Notes: generated by a model from the sequence alone, not told the origin. A stretch of 47,558 nt of DNA from an uncultured Ruminococcus sp. (GCA_937907215.1 CALESG010000156.1:1-47558), one strand, 5' to 3'. Positions 6,417-15,693 are shown, counted from the stretch's first letter. Numbers and translations are program-made.

Positions 6417-8288
6417 TCATCCTGCTGAATTATCTGGTGAATCTTGGGGAGGATCAGTTACTACCGGTGGAGGATCTGTTACAGGTGGATTTGTTGCAGG
6501 TGGTTCAGTCACCGGAGCCGGTGGTTCTGTTACAACAGGAGCTACGGCATAATATACAACAATTTCCTTTCGATCTTCAAGGTCATATGTAGAGTTAGCA
6601 TCTACACTTAATCTTGATACAGTGTTAGCTGTGCAATCCGATCTGGTTTCAGCTTCAAGTCTATATACAACTCCAAGTTCATCAAGAGTTTTTGTATAAT
6701 CTCCTACATATACATTGACATAATCAGGAAGAGTGATCTTTGACGGACCTTTGCTTACTTTGATTTTTACAGCAACGCCAGTATTAAAATATTCTCCTTC
6801 TGGTATCTCCTGCCATATTATCTGACCCGCCGGATACTCATCGCTATAGACTTCTTCAACATTAAATTTCATCCAAGAACTATATCGATTAAGTTGAGTT
6901 TCATATGTCTTTCCAATCAGGTTAGGCATTATTCCATCTCCCTCGGGAGTTGTACTGTCAGATTCTTCTTTTGATGTAGTAACAGTCACTTTAGTTGTAT
7001 TAACACTTGACATTGTGTTAGCATCACCATTTCCTTTTAGAAATAGAAAATATACCATTACCAAAAGTATAACCAAGAGCAGCATTCCTATAATTAAAGG
7101 TACTTTTACACGATCTATAGCGGTAGGCTGTGGTTCATTATATGTATTTCTTTCATATATTTCATTAGAATACCCATCATATGAATAATCATCTGCATAA
7201 CCTTCCGGTTGTTCATAATCATCATATTGATTCTCATCTTCATTATAGTGTTCTTTTTGTTTATATTTCTGAGAATTTTGATGTGATAGTGCAGCAGTCG
7301 ATCTACTTCTGTTATTTCCTGAATTATGATGACTTTCACTAAAAAGCTGATTAACAAGTTCAGGAATTGTCTGAATTCTATCTGCACTTACAAGATTCAG
7401 ACCTTTCATTATAACATCTGAAACGTAACGTGAAATATTGGTATTTAAAAGACATGGTGCAATTAAATTATCATTCTCCATACGGCTCATTGCACTTGTA
7501 GGCATACTTCCTGTAAGAACTCGATATAAAACAGCACATACGGCATAAACATCAGTCCATGTTCCCTGCCTATTACTTGCAGAATATTGCTCCGGAGCAG
7601 CGTATCCTTCAAATATTTCACAATCAAGCTCTGTACCAACAGTACGTGCAGCCGCTATTGAAAAATCCGTTAATTTAAGTTCGCATTTTTTTGTAACATA
7701 TATAGTTTCAGGACTTATAGCACGATGCAGCACGCCATTGTTATGAAGAATACTGATAGTAGTAAGAAATGAAGGAAGCATACTTGAAATTTGTCCCCAA
7801 CTAAGCTCGCCGGCATTTTCTTTAAGAAAATCAATAAAACGCAATCCATCAATATATTCATATACAATATAAGCTGTATTGTTTTCTGAAAACATATCAA
7901 TTACTTTGTTTATTTGCACTTGTTCACGTATTTGTGCAAGTGATTTATTTAGGTCGGAAAATTCCTCCATAAGAACCTTATACTTTGGCAAACTTGTACT
8001 ATCTATGCATATTTTTGAAGAATTTGCATCACGCATACAAAAGTTCAATGGCATATATTCTCGCAATAACACACGACAGTTGATAGATCGGTCAAGTGCA
8101 ATATAAGTAATTCCCTCTCCGTTCATAGAAAGAGCAGTACCTACTATATATCTATTATTCAACTCAGTTCCTGGTTGAATAAATGTTTCATTTATAGGAA
8201 CATTTTCATTATAACCACAGCGTTGACATATTCCGCCAACATAATCTGTATGCATCATACAGCCATAGCATAATTTATGTTCTCCCAT
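6417..8288 (-). CDS. Membrane Ser/Thr kinase-like protein with zinc ribbon and PASTA-like repeats, probable pseudokinase
   Basis: Domains in order: an N-terminal zinc-ribbon-like segment (C7, C10, C21, C24); a kinase fold (about 45-315); a linker rich in Asp, Glu, Tyr and Asn; one membrane segment (about 396-417); and an extracellular part with two PASTA-like repeats (about 448-580) and a Pro/Thr-rich tail. The topology matches PrkC/Stk1-type kinases. Key catalytic positions differ, however. The beta-3 lysine position is Arg76 (VLLREYMP). The HRD motif is HRA (188-190). The usual Asn five residues after the HRD Asp is Thr. DFG is DFS (208-210). The structural APEQY and TDVYAV motifs are kept. 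It probably binds peptidoglycan fragments but is unlikely to phosphorylate efficiently, so it may be a scaffold or sensor. The gene is monocistronic, with its own promoter and terminator. Confidence 0.88.
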   Translation of the reverse strand: MGEHKLCYGCMMHTDYVGGICQRCGYNENVPINETFIQPGTELNNRYIVGTALSMNGEGITYIALDRSINCRVLLREYMPLNFCMRDANSSKICIDSTSLPKYKVLMEEFSDLNKSLAQIREQVQINKVIDMFSENNTAYIVYEYIDGLRFIDFLKENAGELSWGQISSMLPSFLTTISILHNNGVLHRAISPETIYVTKKCELKLTDFSIAAARTVGTELDCEIFEGYAAPEQYSASNRQGTWTDVYAVCAVLYRVLTGSMPTSAMSRMENDNLIAPCLLNTNISRYVSDVIMKGLNLVSADRIQTIPELVNQLFSESHHNSGNNRSRSTAALSHQNSQKYKQKEHYNEDENQYDDYEQPEGYADDYSYDGYSNEIYERNTYNEPQPTAIDRVKVPLIIGMLLLVILLVMVYFLFLKGNGDANTMSSVNTTKVTVTTSKEESDSTTPEGDGIMPNLIGKTYETQLNRYSSWMKFNVEEVYSDEYPAGQIIWQEIPEGEYFNTGVAVKIKVSKGPSKITLPDYVNVYVGDYTKTLDELGVVYRLEAETRSDCTANTVSRLSVDANSTYDLEDRKEIVVYYAVAPVVTEPPAPVTEPPATNPPVTDPPPVVTDPPQDSPDNSAG

Positions 8289-8338
8289 TTCCTTCCCTCC
8301 ATTCTTAATATTTTTGCAGATAATACCTCATCTTATTT

Positions 8339-8367
8339 ATTTTATCATGCATTTTCTTTTATGTCAA
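8339..8367 (-). promoter_or_regulatory. Promoter of the kinase-like gene
   Basis: On the minus strand, TTGACA (8362-8367) and TAAAAT (8339-8344) are 17 bp apart, about 50 bp before the start codon. A small AT-rich hairpin (ATACAAT/ATTGTAT) near 8390-8408 may end the upstream operon weakly. Confidence 0.75.
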
Positions 8368-8441
8368 CTAATTTATCAAATTAAAATTATACAATAGCAA
8401 ATTGTATTTTTTCTGTAATAATGCTGAAAGTTTTTTGTATT

Positions 8442-9716
8442 TTATAATGAAATTGATCCTTGTTCAAGCATCTTTTGTGCTGCCATAAGAATGCCTATCT
8501 TTCCGCTTGTGTATGTAACTCCGCCTTGCAGCCATGCGGCATATGGTTCACGCAGCGGACCGTCTGCTGAAAGTTCTATTGAAGCTCCCATTGTAAATGC
8601 TCCGGCTGCCATTATAACTTCACTTGTATAACCCGGCATATCCCAAGGCTCTGGTGAAACATATGCATCAATAGGAGAACCTGCTTGTATTCCTTGACAA
8701 AATGATATAAGATTCTTATCGGTCTTAAGACAGATTGCCTCTACTATATCTCCACGTTTCTCTCCAATGCGTGGAAAACATTCAAATCCAAGTTTTTCAA
8801 AAAGTGCAGCAGCAAAAGTCACCGTCTTTAAAGCATTTGCAACACATTCAGGTGCATGGAAAAATCCAAGGAACATTTCTCTATTCATGCCAAGAGTACA
8901 TCCCACTTCCTTGCCAAGTCCTACACAAGTAAGTCGAAATGCACATTTTTCCACCAATTCTTTTTTACCAGCAATATAGCCGCCTGTTCTTGCTATGCCG
9001 CCGCCTGCGTTCTTTATAAGCGAACCAATTATAAGATCAGCACCATTCTGAGTTGGTTCTGTTTCTTCTACAAATTCACCATAACAATTATCAACCATTA
9101 TAATTGCATCTGGATTTCCTCGGCGTACTGCCTCTTTCATTTTACGCATTTGCTCCATAGTATATGCAGGTCTTAAGGAATATCCTCTTGAACGCTGTAT
9201 ATATGCAATTTTCGCACCAGAAACACTCTTTTCAATACTATCATAATCAGGAGTGCCATCTTCAAGCAAATCTACCTGAGAGTACTCAACACCATAATCT
9301 TTAAGAGAACCGCCGCCAGGTTCGCCGGAGATTCCCAAAACCTCTTCTAAAGTATCATAAGGCTTTCCTGTTATGGAAACCATCTTATCGCCTGTTCTTA
9401 AAATGCCAAACAGTGCAACTGTAAGTGCATGAGTTCCTGATACAAAATTATGACGTACAAGAGCATCTTCTGCTCCAAATGCATCTGCAAATACACGATC
9501 AAGAACATCTCTTCCTATATCGCCGTAACCATAACCTGTACTTCCATAAAAGCATTGTTCATTTACACGGTTTTTCTGAAATGCTGAAAGAACCTTAGCA
9601 CCATTATACGCTGCTACTTCTTCAATACGCTGAAAATCCTTTTCTGCAGCTTTTTCGGCAGATTTTGCTATATCAAGCAGTCTGTCATCTATATTAAAGA
9701 AATCCTTTATATTCAT
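8442..9716 (-). CDS. Methionine gamma-lyase family protein (YnbB-like, PLP-dependent)
   Basis: A fold-type I PLP enzyme of 424 aa from the family often annotated as 'aluminium resistance protein' or cystathionine beta-lyase-like (Met_gamma_lyase, YnbB of Bacillus). SGTHAL (93-98) supplies the phosphate-binding turn. Asp209 in MVDNCYGEF contacts the pyridine nitrogen, and Lys235 in SLIKNAGGG should form the Schiff base. The C-terminal ALTM-like part (TSGKIGILMAAQKML) is complete. The in vivo substrate is unknown, but C-S lyase chemistry is expected. It is the last gene of the murD operon: its start is two bases after the GNAT stop, implying translational coupling. Confidence 0.9.
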   Translation of the reverse strand: MNIKDFFNIDDRLLDIAKSAEKAAEKDFQRIEEVAAYNGAKVLSAFQKNRVNEQCFYGSTGYGYGDIGRDVLDRVFADAFGAEDALVRHNFVSGTHALTVALFGILRTGDKMVSITGKPYDTLEEVLGISGEPGGGSLKDYGVEYSQVDLLEDGTPDYDSIEKSVSGAKIAYIQRSRGYSLRPAYTMEQMRKMKEAVRRGNPDAIIMVDNCYGEFVEETEPTQNGADLIIGSLIKNAGGGIARTGGYIAGKKELVEKCAFRLTCVGLGKEVGCTLGMNREMFLGFFHAPECVANALKTVTFAAALFEKLGFECFPRIGEKRGDIVEAICLKTDKNLISFCQGIQAGSPIDAYVSPEPWDMPGYTSEVIMAAGAFTMGASIELSADGPLREPYAAWLQGGVTYTSGKIGILMAAQKMLEQGSISL

Positions 9717-9718
9717 AT

Positions 9719-10516
9719 TTATTGTAACGCTCCTTTTTCTGTTCCTTCTTTTTTAATATCTACTCTTTCAAGAACATATTCCGTTTCTACTTCTTCAAAT
9801 CCTATTTGCTGATAGAAACTTCTTCTTATATCAAGTGCATATAATACGGCATCTTTGCCGAGTTCACCCAGCCATGCGGCAAGCCATTTAAGAAAATCCC
9901 TTGCATAACCACTGCCACGGTTAGCTATACGTGTAGCTACTTGTCCTATCATAACATGATTCTCTTGGTCAAAAACTATAGTAACAGTAGTGCTGTTCTT
10001 ATATGTAAGAACATGGCTAACGCCATGTCTGCATCTATGTGAAGTGTCTGTAAGCCATAGAGGATAATCTATAAGATTAGGAAAACCTTCTTTTAAAATA
10101 TCATAAACATCTGAAAGCTTTGGATTAAACTCTACATCAGATTCATCAAATGTTGCAGATATATTATCAGATTTCAATGCAAAAAGAGTTCTGCGAAGCT
10201 GCTGATAGTTTGACATTTTGCTAAGATCAGCGAGCATATTCTGTGGACATTCCACTCTAAACGGAAGATGCATTTTTATAAAATCAGCAATTTCTTCAAT
10301 TGGAAGTACGTCGTTTGAACATATTACCAAAGTAGAATTCAACATGAACATATAGCCTTCTGCATTTTCATGATCTTCATACTTAGCAAGAAAAAACTGA
10401 CAAAAATCATATTCTCCACCATATGCCTTAAAATAAGCAAGCAGCTTTTTGCCACGCCAGCTTTTTTGAAGTTCTGCTTTTTGCTCTAAAGAAAAATCAT
10501 ATACACGTGTTATCAT
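9719..10516 (-). CDS. GNAT-family N-acetyltransferase
   Basis: The C-terminal half carries the GNAT fold. VTIVFDQENHVMIGQVATRI supplies beta-4. NRGSGYARDFLKWLAAWLGE matches the Q/RxxGxG/A acetyl-CoA loop and helix. LYALDIRRSFYQQIGFEEV is the terminal N/RxxFYxxxGF signature. The N-terminal 100 residues are poorly conserved and may form a substrate domain. The 265-aa length is longer than a minimal GNAT. It overlaps the upstream M42 gene by four bases (10513-10516). The acceptor is unknown, and sitting beside aminopeptidases suggests an amino-acid or peptide amine. Confidence 0.85.
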   Translation of the reverse strand: MITRVYDFSLEQKAELQKSWRGKKLLAYFKAYGGEYDFCQFFLAKYEDHENAEGYMFMLNSTLVICSNDVLPIEEIADFIKMHLPFRVECPQNMLADLSKMSNYQQLRRTLFALKSDNISATFDESDVEFNPKLSDVYDILKEGFPNLIDYPLWLTDTSHRCRHGVSHVLTYKNSTTVTIVFDQENHVMIGQVATRIANRGSGYARDFLKWLAAWLGELGKDAVLYALDIRRSFYQQIGFEEVETEYVLERVDIKKEGTEKGALQ

Positions 10517-11538
10517 ATTTCAACAGCCTTTTCTATCATTGCTTTTGTAAGCTTAAGACAATTTTGTATATCATTCAAATCTGCAACCGAAGACGGTGAA
10601 TGAAGATACCTACACGGAGCAGAAACAGCAATGGTACGTACTCCGCCACGGCTCATGTGTATAGCACCACTATCATTTCCACCTGCAATACGTGTTTTAG
10701 TCTGACATGGAATATCCATTCTTTTACACTCTGCAAAAGCAAGGTTATAAAGTTCTCTATCATAAATAGTGCTTCTATCCATAAATGAAACAACAGGTCC
10801 GTTTCCAAGTGAACAAACTTTAGCATCGTCATTTGCTCCTGAAATATCAGCAGCAGTTGTAGCTTCAAGAACAATAGCAATATCAGGATTTATGGAAAAT
10901 GCAGCTGCTTTTGCTCCTCTAAGACCAACTTCTTCTTGAACAAGAAAAGCAAATGTTACATCATATGGAAGCTCTTCTTTTATAAGTTCAAGCATTATGG
11001 CACAGCCTATTCTATCATCAAGTGCTTTGCTGCAAACTTTGCTGTCACCCATTCTATTAAAAGACGGCAAGAAATGAACATATGTTCCAAGAGATACCAA
11101 TTCTTCTGCCTGCTTTTTGTTTTCAGCACCAATATCAAGATAAAGCTCCGAAAATTTTGGAAGTTCTTTACGTTGATTGCTGTTTAATAAATGAACAGGT
11201 TTAGCACCTATTACTCCGTTTATATTATTATCGCCTACTACAACAGGTCTTCCTATTACAACAGAGGCATCTATACCGCCTACAGGAGCGATCTGCATTG
11301 TTCCATCATCATTTATATATGTTATAATAAGTCCAACTTCGTCCATATGGGCACTTATCATTAACTTTTTAGGAGATGGTTTTCTTCCCTTTTTCTCTGC
11401 AATAACACTGCCGAGCGGATCAATTTTAATGCTATCTGCATAATGCTTTATATTCTCACAAATATACTCTCTTACAGCCTTTTCATTTCCAGATGCTGCA
11501 CACAAAAGACAAAGTTCTTCTAAATATTTATTCAACAT
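10513..11538 (-). CDS. M42 family metallo-aminopeptidase
   Basis: A cytoplasmic di-metal aminopeptidase of the glutamyl aminopeptidase/TET family. The 341-aa length is normal. Metal ligands and catalytic residues appear in order: AHMDEVG (His64, Asp66), ALDDRIGC (Asp174), QEEVGLRGA (Glu202 base and Glu203 ligand), an acidic ligand in the VLEATTAAD segment, and the final His in YLHSPSS. Members usually assemble as dodecamers and trim peptides from the N-terminus. It overlaps the stop of a paralogous M42 gene by seven bases, so the two form a tandem pair that may make mixed particles. Confidence 0.93.
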   Translation of the reverse strand: MLNKYLEELCLLCAASGNEKAVREYICENIKHYADSIKIDPLGSVIAEKKGRKPSPKKLMISAHMDEVGLIITYINDDGTMQIAPVGGIDASVVIGRPVVVGDNNINGVIGAKPVHLLNSNQRKELPKFSELYLDIGAENKKQAEELVSLGTYVHFLPSFNRMGDSKVCSKALDDRIGCAIMLELIKEELPYDVTFAFLVQEEVGLRGAKAAAFSINPDIAIVLEATTAADISGANDDAKVCSLGNGPVVSFMDRSTIYDRELYNLAFAECKRMDIPCQTKTRIAGGNDSGAIHMSRGGVRTIAVSAPCRYLHSPSSVADLNDIQNCLKLTKAMIEKAVEI

Positions 11539-12552
11539 GAAACACTCCTCCTAATCCATTCTGCAAGAAGTTTACCTGTATTCTGAACGTCAGTTACAGA
11601 TATGATTTCAGACGGAGTATGCATATATCTAAGCGGAATAGATAAAGTACAGCTTTTAACTCCACCACGACTTACAGAAAAACGATCAGCATTTGTACCT
11701 GTTGTACCGTTCATAATTTCAGTTTGCCAAGGTATATTGTTGGATTTAGCGGTATCTATAAGACTGTTGCTTATCTCTCTTGAAAGAGTTGGAGAAATGC
11801 CGATCATAGGACCTGCATTAAGCTTACCGCACTTTATAGGGTCATCATTATGACTAATTGCAAATGAAACGTCAACTGCAATAGCTATATCAGGATTGAT
11901 ATTATAAACGGCAGTTTCTGCACCGCACTCTCCTACTTCTTCCTGTGAGGAAAAAAGAACTGTTAAATTATATGGTATCTCATTATCAGAAATAAGTTCA
12001 AGTGCATATATAATTGCTGCAATGCCGCATCGGTCATCTAATGAATGAGCAGCTATACATTCATTGGCAAGCTTCATAAAATGAGTATCAAAAGTTACTC
12101 TATCTCCGAGAGATATTATTTCGCTAAGTTCTGATTTACTATATCCGGTATCAATGAGCAGATCTGTAATATCTAAAACCTTTTGCTCATCTCCGCTTAA
12201 ATGCGGCGGTATTGAAGCTATAACACCATTTATCGCCTTTTTGCCGTGAATAATTACATTCTGTGCAGGCATAAGACGCATATCCAGTCCGCCTACATTT
12301 CCAACTTTAATGAAGCCTTCTTCTGTAATATATATTACAATAAAGCCAACTTGGTCAAGGTGTGCATCAAGAAGTATATGTGGTGCTTTTTTATCATTAG
12401 AGTATATATTGCCTATAACATTGCCCATTATCAATATAGGCATCAGGACAATATTTTTTCAAAAGTGAAAGAGCTGTCATTCCTGCGTTATTTTCATTTC
12501 CTGATACTCCTTCAACTGATGATAAATTATCCAGTATTTCAAAAAGATCCAT
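11532..12552 (-). pseudogene. M42 family metallo-aminopeptidase, frameshifted near its N-terminus
   Basis: The catalytic body is intact (LLDAHLDQVGF, HSLDDRCGIAA, SQEEVGECGAE, RYMHTPSEI) and paralogous to the M42 gene just downstream. The long open frame, however, begins only at 12443 and lacks the M42 N-terminus. Reading back from an ATG at 12552, which overlaps the murD stop as TAATG, a second frame gives MDLFEILDNLSSVEGVSGNE... up to AYIDN. This is exactly the missing N-terminal helix region. The two frames join at the GGG run (plus-strand CCC 12424-12426) if one base is removed, giving IDNGNVIGN. This could be a real inactivating indel, recoding, or a sequence error. If expressed from 12443 the protein would lack about 40 residues. 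Confidence 0.8.
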
Positions 12553-13949
12553 TATTTACTTTCAAGCTCCTTTACAAGTCCTTTGTAGTGATTTCCTCTT
12601 ACTTCAAAATTAGGATAAAGGTCAAAGCTTGCACACGCAGGAGATAATGTTACAATATCACCCTTTTCAGCAATTTCTCTTGCCTTCTCTACAGCATCTT
12701 CCATAGATTCGGCATGAACGATTACAGGATAACCTTCTTTATAATCAGGACAGCTTGTAATGGCAGCTTCAATTTTAGGTGCTGTAAGACCCATAAGGAT
12801 CATAACTTTTACCTTTTCACAAACTGTTTTTGCCATAGGTTCAAATGGTATTTTTTTATCATATCCGCCCATGATTACGATAAGCTTTTGATTGAAAGAA
12901 TTAAGACCTGCCAGTACACGTGTAGGACTTGTTGCAATACTGTCATTATACCACTTCACACCATTAAGTTCACGTACAAATTCAATTCTATGCTCTACTC
13001 CACCGAAATTCTTTGCAACATTAACTATTGTGTCAACAGATACTTCTCCCCATACTGCACTTATAGCAGCAAGATAATTTTCTACATTATGCATACCCGG
13101 AATCCTTATATCATTCATATGCACTATAGGTGTTGCGTCACCCATATTGTTGTAGCAAAGCATACCGTCTTCTCTTAAAAATGCACCACGCTCAGGTTTT
13201 GATTTTCTAGAAAACTTTACAAGATTTCCTCTTGCTTTTGAAGAAAGATTATTGGTAAGCTCATTATCAAGATTAAGTACAGTTTTAGAAAATGCATTCT
13301 GATGAGCAATAAGATTTAACTTAGCATCAATATATTCTTCCATTGTACCGTGAACATCAAGATGGTTTGGAGCGATATTTGTAATTACTGCAACATCAGG
13401 AGATTGACGCATTGAGAGCAGCTGGAAGCTTGAAAGCTCTACTACAGCAGCATCATTCTCTTTGATCTCTTCAATAATAGGCAAAAGTGCACGTCCAATA
13501 TTGCCGCCCTTGTGAACAGTTATGCCAGACGCAGAAAGAAATTCTGATATAACTGATGTAGTTGTGGTTTTTCCGTCCGAACCTGTTACTGCATATATTT
13601 TACAAGGACAAAGTTCAAAGAACACTTCCATTTCAGTTGTAACAGAAACACCGTTTGCACGTGCTTCTGTAAGCTTTTTATTATTAAAATACATACCCGG
13701 TGAACGAAATACAATATCAAAATCAATAAGAGAATCAAGATAACTCTCACCTAGTCTGAATTCTACACCGGCTGCTTTAAATTCATTATAAATATCTCCA
13801 AGCTGTTCAGGCTGCTTTTTATCAAGAAGAGTTACACTTATACCCTTCTTTAAAAATAAACGTATAATATCAGTATTCGTAACACCTACGCCAATAAATG
13901 CAATCTTTTTATGCTGCATTTCATTAAAAAAAGAATCAATCTGCTTCAT
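12552..13949 (-). CDS. murD: UDP-N-acetylmuramoyl-L-alanine--D-glutamate ligase
   Basis: Adds D-glutamate to UDP-MurNAc-L-Ala with ATP in cytoplasmic peptidoglycan synthesis. At 465 aa it is of normal length. The N-terminal UDP-binding fold starts IAFIGVGVTNTDI. The Mur-ligase P-loop is AVTGSDGKTTTTSV (about 118-131). VELSSFQL carries the conserved Mg-ligand Glu and is followed by ITNIAPNHLDVHG. The C-terminal domain has VKWYNDSIATSP and LSPACASFDLYPNFEVRG, which is diagnostic for MurD. A GGAGG lies six bases before the ATG. It heads an overlapping operon with two M42 peptidases, a GNAT and a PLP lyase. Confidence 0.97.
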   Translation of the reverse strand: MKQIDSFFNEMQHKKIAFIGVGVTNTDIIRLFLKKGISVTLLDKKQPEQLGDIYNEFKAAGVEFRLGESYLDSLIDFDIVFRSPGMYFNNKKLTEARANGVSVTTEMEVFFELCPCKIYAVTGSDGKTTTTSVISEFLSASGITVHKGGNIGRALLPIIEEIKENDAAVVELSSFQLLSMRQSPDVAVITNIAPNHLDVHGTMEEYIDAKLNLIAHQNAFSKTVLNLDNELTNNLSSKARGNLVKFSRKSKPERGAFLREDGMLCYNNMGDATPIVHMNDIRIPGMHNVENYLAAISAVWGEVSVDTIVNVAKNFGGVEHRIEFVRELNGVKWYNDSIATSPTRVLAGLNSFNQKLIVIMGGYDKKIPFEPMAKTVCEKVKVMILMGLTAPKIEAAITSCPDYKEGYPVIVHAESMEDAVEKAREIAEKGDIVTLSPACASFDLYPNFEVRGNHYKGLVKELESK

Positions 13950-13983
13950 AATATGCCTCCAGAATTTTTTTGCAATTGCACAT

Positions 13984-14016
13984 AAAAAGGCACCTCTCTC
14001 TATAGAAATGTGCCTT
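13984..14016 (-). terminator. Terminator of the downstream cyclophilin gene
   Basis: On the minus strand the stem AAAAGGCAC / GTGCCTTTT is followed by a T-run, starting 19 bases after the stop at 14035. It isolates the cyclophilin gene from murD. Confidence 0.85.
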
Positions 14017-14034
14017 TTCTTTGATTTTAAGAAA

Positions 14035-14676
14035 TTATTCAGCTACAGGAATATCATCCATTGTAATCTGTACACGTGGATTTCCGTTATCATCAGCTTC
14101 TATCATAACAGCTTTAGAAATAGTTATTGGTGATGTAGGAACTGCAACCTCTCCCATACTGTTTGCAGTACGCTCAACCTTAAGGAATGAATCAACAACA
14201 TCCATTCCATCTGTTACTTCGCCAAATGCAGCATAATCACCATCAAGGAATGAACAGTCACCATAACATATAAAGAACTGGCTTGACGCACTATCTGGAT
14301 CCATTGAACGTGCCATTGATACAACACCCTTTTGATGTGATAAACTATTTTCTACACCATTGGAAGAAAATTCGCCCTTTATAGTTTTTGCGCTTCCGCC
14401 TGTTCCATCACCATTTGGGTCTCCGCCTTGTGCCATAAATCCATCAACTACACGGTGGAATTTAAGTCCGTCATAAAAGCCGTCATTTACAAGACCTTCA
14501 AAATTTTCACAGCTTATTGGAGCAACGTCCGGACGAAGTGTAATAATAAATGTATTTCCATCTGCTGATGCACTTTCATCATTATTCTTTTTGCTGTCGT
14601 CTTTAGAACAGCCTGCAAATGTACCCATCATCATAACAGCAGCCAGAGCTGTTGCAAAAATTTTTGTATACTTCAT
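14035..14676 (-). CDS. Cyclophilin-type peptidyl-prolyl isomerase, lipoprotein
   Basis: An extracytoplasmic proline isomerase assisting folding of secreted proteins. The N-terminus is a lipoprotein signal with lipobox TFAGC, followed by a K/D/N/S-rich linker and a single cyclophilin domain. That domain contains FHRVVDGFMAQGGDPNGDGTG, GVVSMARS, SSQFFICYGD and FGEVTDGMDVVD. I place the start at the ATG 14676, which has AAGGA nine bases upstream, rather than the in-frame TTG further upstream. It is a close paralogue of the gene immediately upstream (14764-15591), which points to a tandem duplication, but it has its own promoter. Confidence 0.94.
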   Translation of the reverse strand: MKYTKIFATALAAVMMMGTFAGCSKDDSKKNNDESASADGNTFIITLRPDVAPISCENFEGLVNDGFYDGLKFHRVVDGFMAQGGDPNGDGTGGSAKTIKGEFSSNGVENSLSHQKGVVSMARSMDPDSASSQFFICYGDCSFLDGDYAAFGEVTDGMDVVDSFLKVERTANSMGEVAVPTSPITISKAVMIEADDNGNPRVQITMDDIPVAE

Positions 14677-14711
14677 AGTTGTATTTCCTTTCAAAGATGT
14701 ATTTCAATAAA

Positions 14712-14740
14712 ATTATATCACAATGCAAAGGATATTGCAA
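14712..14740 (-). promoter_or_regulatory. Promoter of the second cyclophilin gene
   Basis: On the minus strand, TTGCAA (14735-14740) and a perfect TATAAT (14712-14717) are separated by 17 bp, about 36 bp before the ATG. Confidence 0.75.
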
Positions 14741-14763
14741 GTGTTTTTATGATTTATAAAAAA

Positions 14764-15591
14764 TTAGCCTACTGTATTGGCATCAGTTATAGATTCGATG
14801 CTTTTTTCGTTTTCAGGTGATATTTCATCAATGTTTTCTGATGAATATACAATATCTTCATCATTACTGGTAATTGTTTCTGAATTTGCTTCAGTAGAAA
14901 CTGTTGTTTCAGTTGTACTCGACAGTGCAGTTTCGATGTTGGCAGTTGATGTTGACTTACTGCTTGATGCAGAACTGTCAATATCAATTAAAAACTGTAT
15001 TCTTGGATTGCCGGCTGAATCAGCTTCAATAGTACCTGAATACTTTATATAAATGGGTGTATCCGGTGATGACAACTCCCCCATTCTTCCAACACTTCTT
15101 GAAACATTCAGAAAATTATCTATAACTTCCATACCTTCTGTAACATTAGCAAACGCAGCATATGAACCATCAAGATATGTCAAATCACTTAAGCATATAA
15201 AAAATTGACAAGTTGCACTATCAAAATCATCTGCACGTGCCATTGACACGGTAGAGCGAACATGAGATAAATTATTAGCAACTCCATTTTCAGAAAATTC
15301 ACCCTTGATCGATTCGCTGCTTGAACCAGTTCCATCACCATTAGGGTCGCCGCCTTGAACAACAAAATCATCTACAACACGGTGAAAGGTCAAGCCATTA
15401 TAAAATCCCTCATCTACAAGTTTTTGAAAATTTTCACAAGTAATGGGTGCTATATCAGGATATAATGTCATAATAAAACTGTTTTCACCAATAACTGCAC
15501 CATCAAGAGGGTTTTCATTACTGCACCCACTAAACATTGATACAGCCATTACTGAAACCAAAACGCAAGTTATTCCTTTTGCTTTTTTCAT
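14764..15591 (-). CDS. Cyclophilin-type peptidyl-prolyl isomerase, lipoprotein with Ser/Thr-rich tail
   Basis: Extracytoplasmic proline isomerase anchored by a lipobox (MFSGC). The cyclophilin core has FHRVVDDFVVQGGDPNGDGTG, STVSMARAD, TCQFFICLSD and FANVTEGMEVIDNFL. After the domain comes a tail of about 70 residues rich in Ser, Thr and Glu that is absent from the paralogue and could be a disordered cell-wall spacer. The start chosen is the ATG at 15591, with GAAAGG upstream. The in-frame extension further upstream would place charged residues before the signal peptide and is unlikely. Confidence 0.93.
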   Translation of the reverse strand: MKKAKGITCVLVSVMAVSMFSGCSNENPLDGAVIGENSFIMTLYPDIAPITCENFQKLVDEGFYNGLTFHRVVDDFVVQGGDPNGDGTGSSSESIKGEFSENGVANNLSHVRSTVSMARADDFDSATCQFFICLSDLTYLDGSYAAFANVTEGMEVIDNFLNVSRSVGRMGELSSPDTPIYIKYSGTIEADSAGNPRIQFLIDIDSSASSSKSTSTANIETALSSTTETTVSTEANSETITSNDEDIVYSSENIDEISPENEKSIESITDANTVG

Positions 15592-15624
15592 AGAAGTCAA
15601 CCTTTCCGTAGTTTCAATATTTTT

Positions 15625-15653
15625 ATTATACCACATTTCCTTAAATAAATCAA
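15625..15653 (-). promoter_or_regulatory. Promoter of the first cyclophilin gene
   Basis: On the minus strand, TTGATT (15648-15653) and TATAAT (15625-15630) are 17 bp apart, 34 bp before the ATG. Confidence 0.75.
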
Positions 15654-15693
15654 GTTTTTTTCCAATTTTAGTGCAGCTAATCTTACATACACA

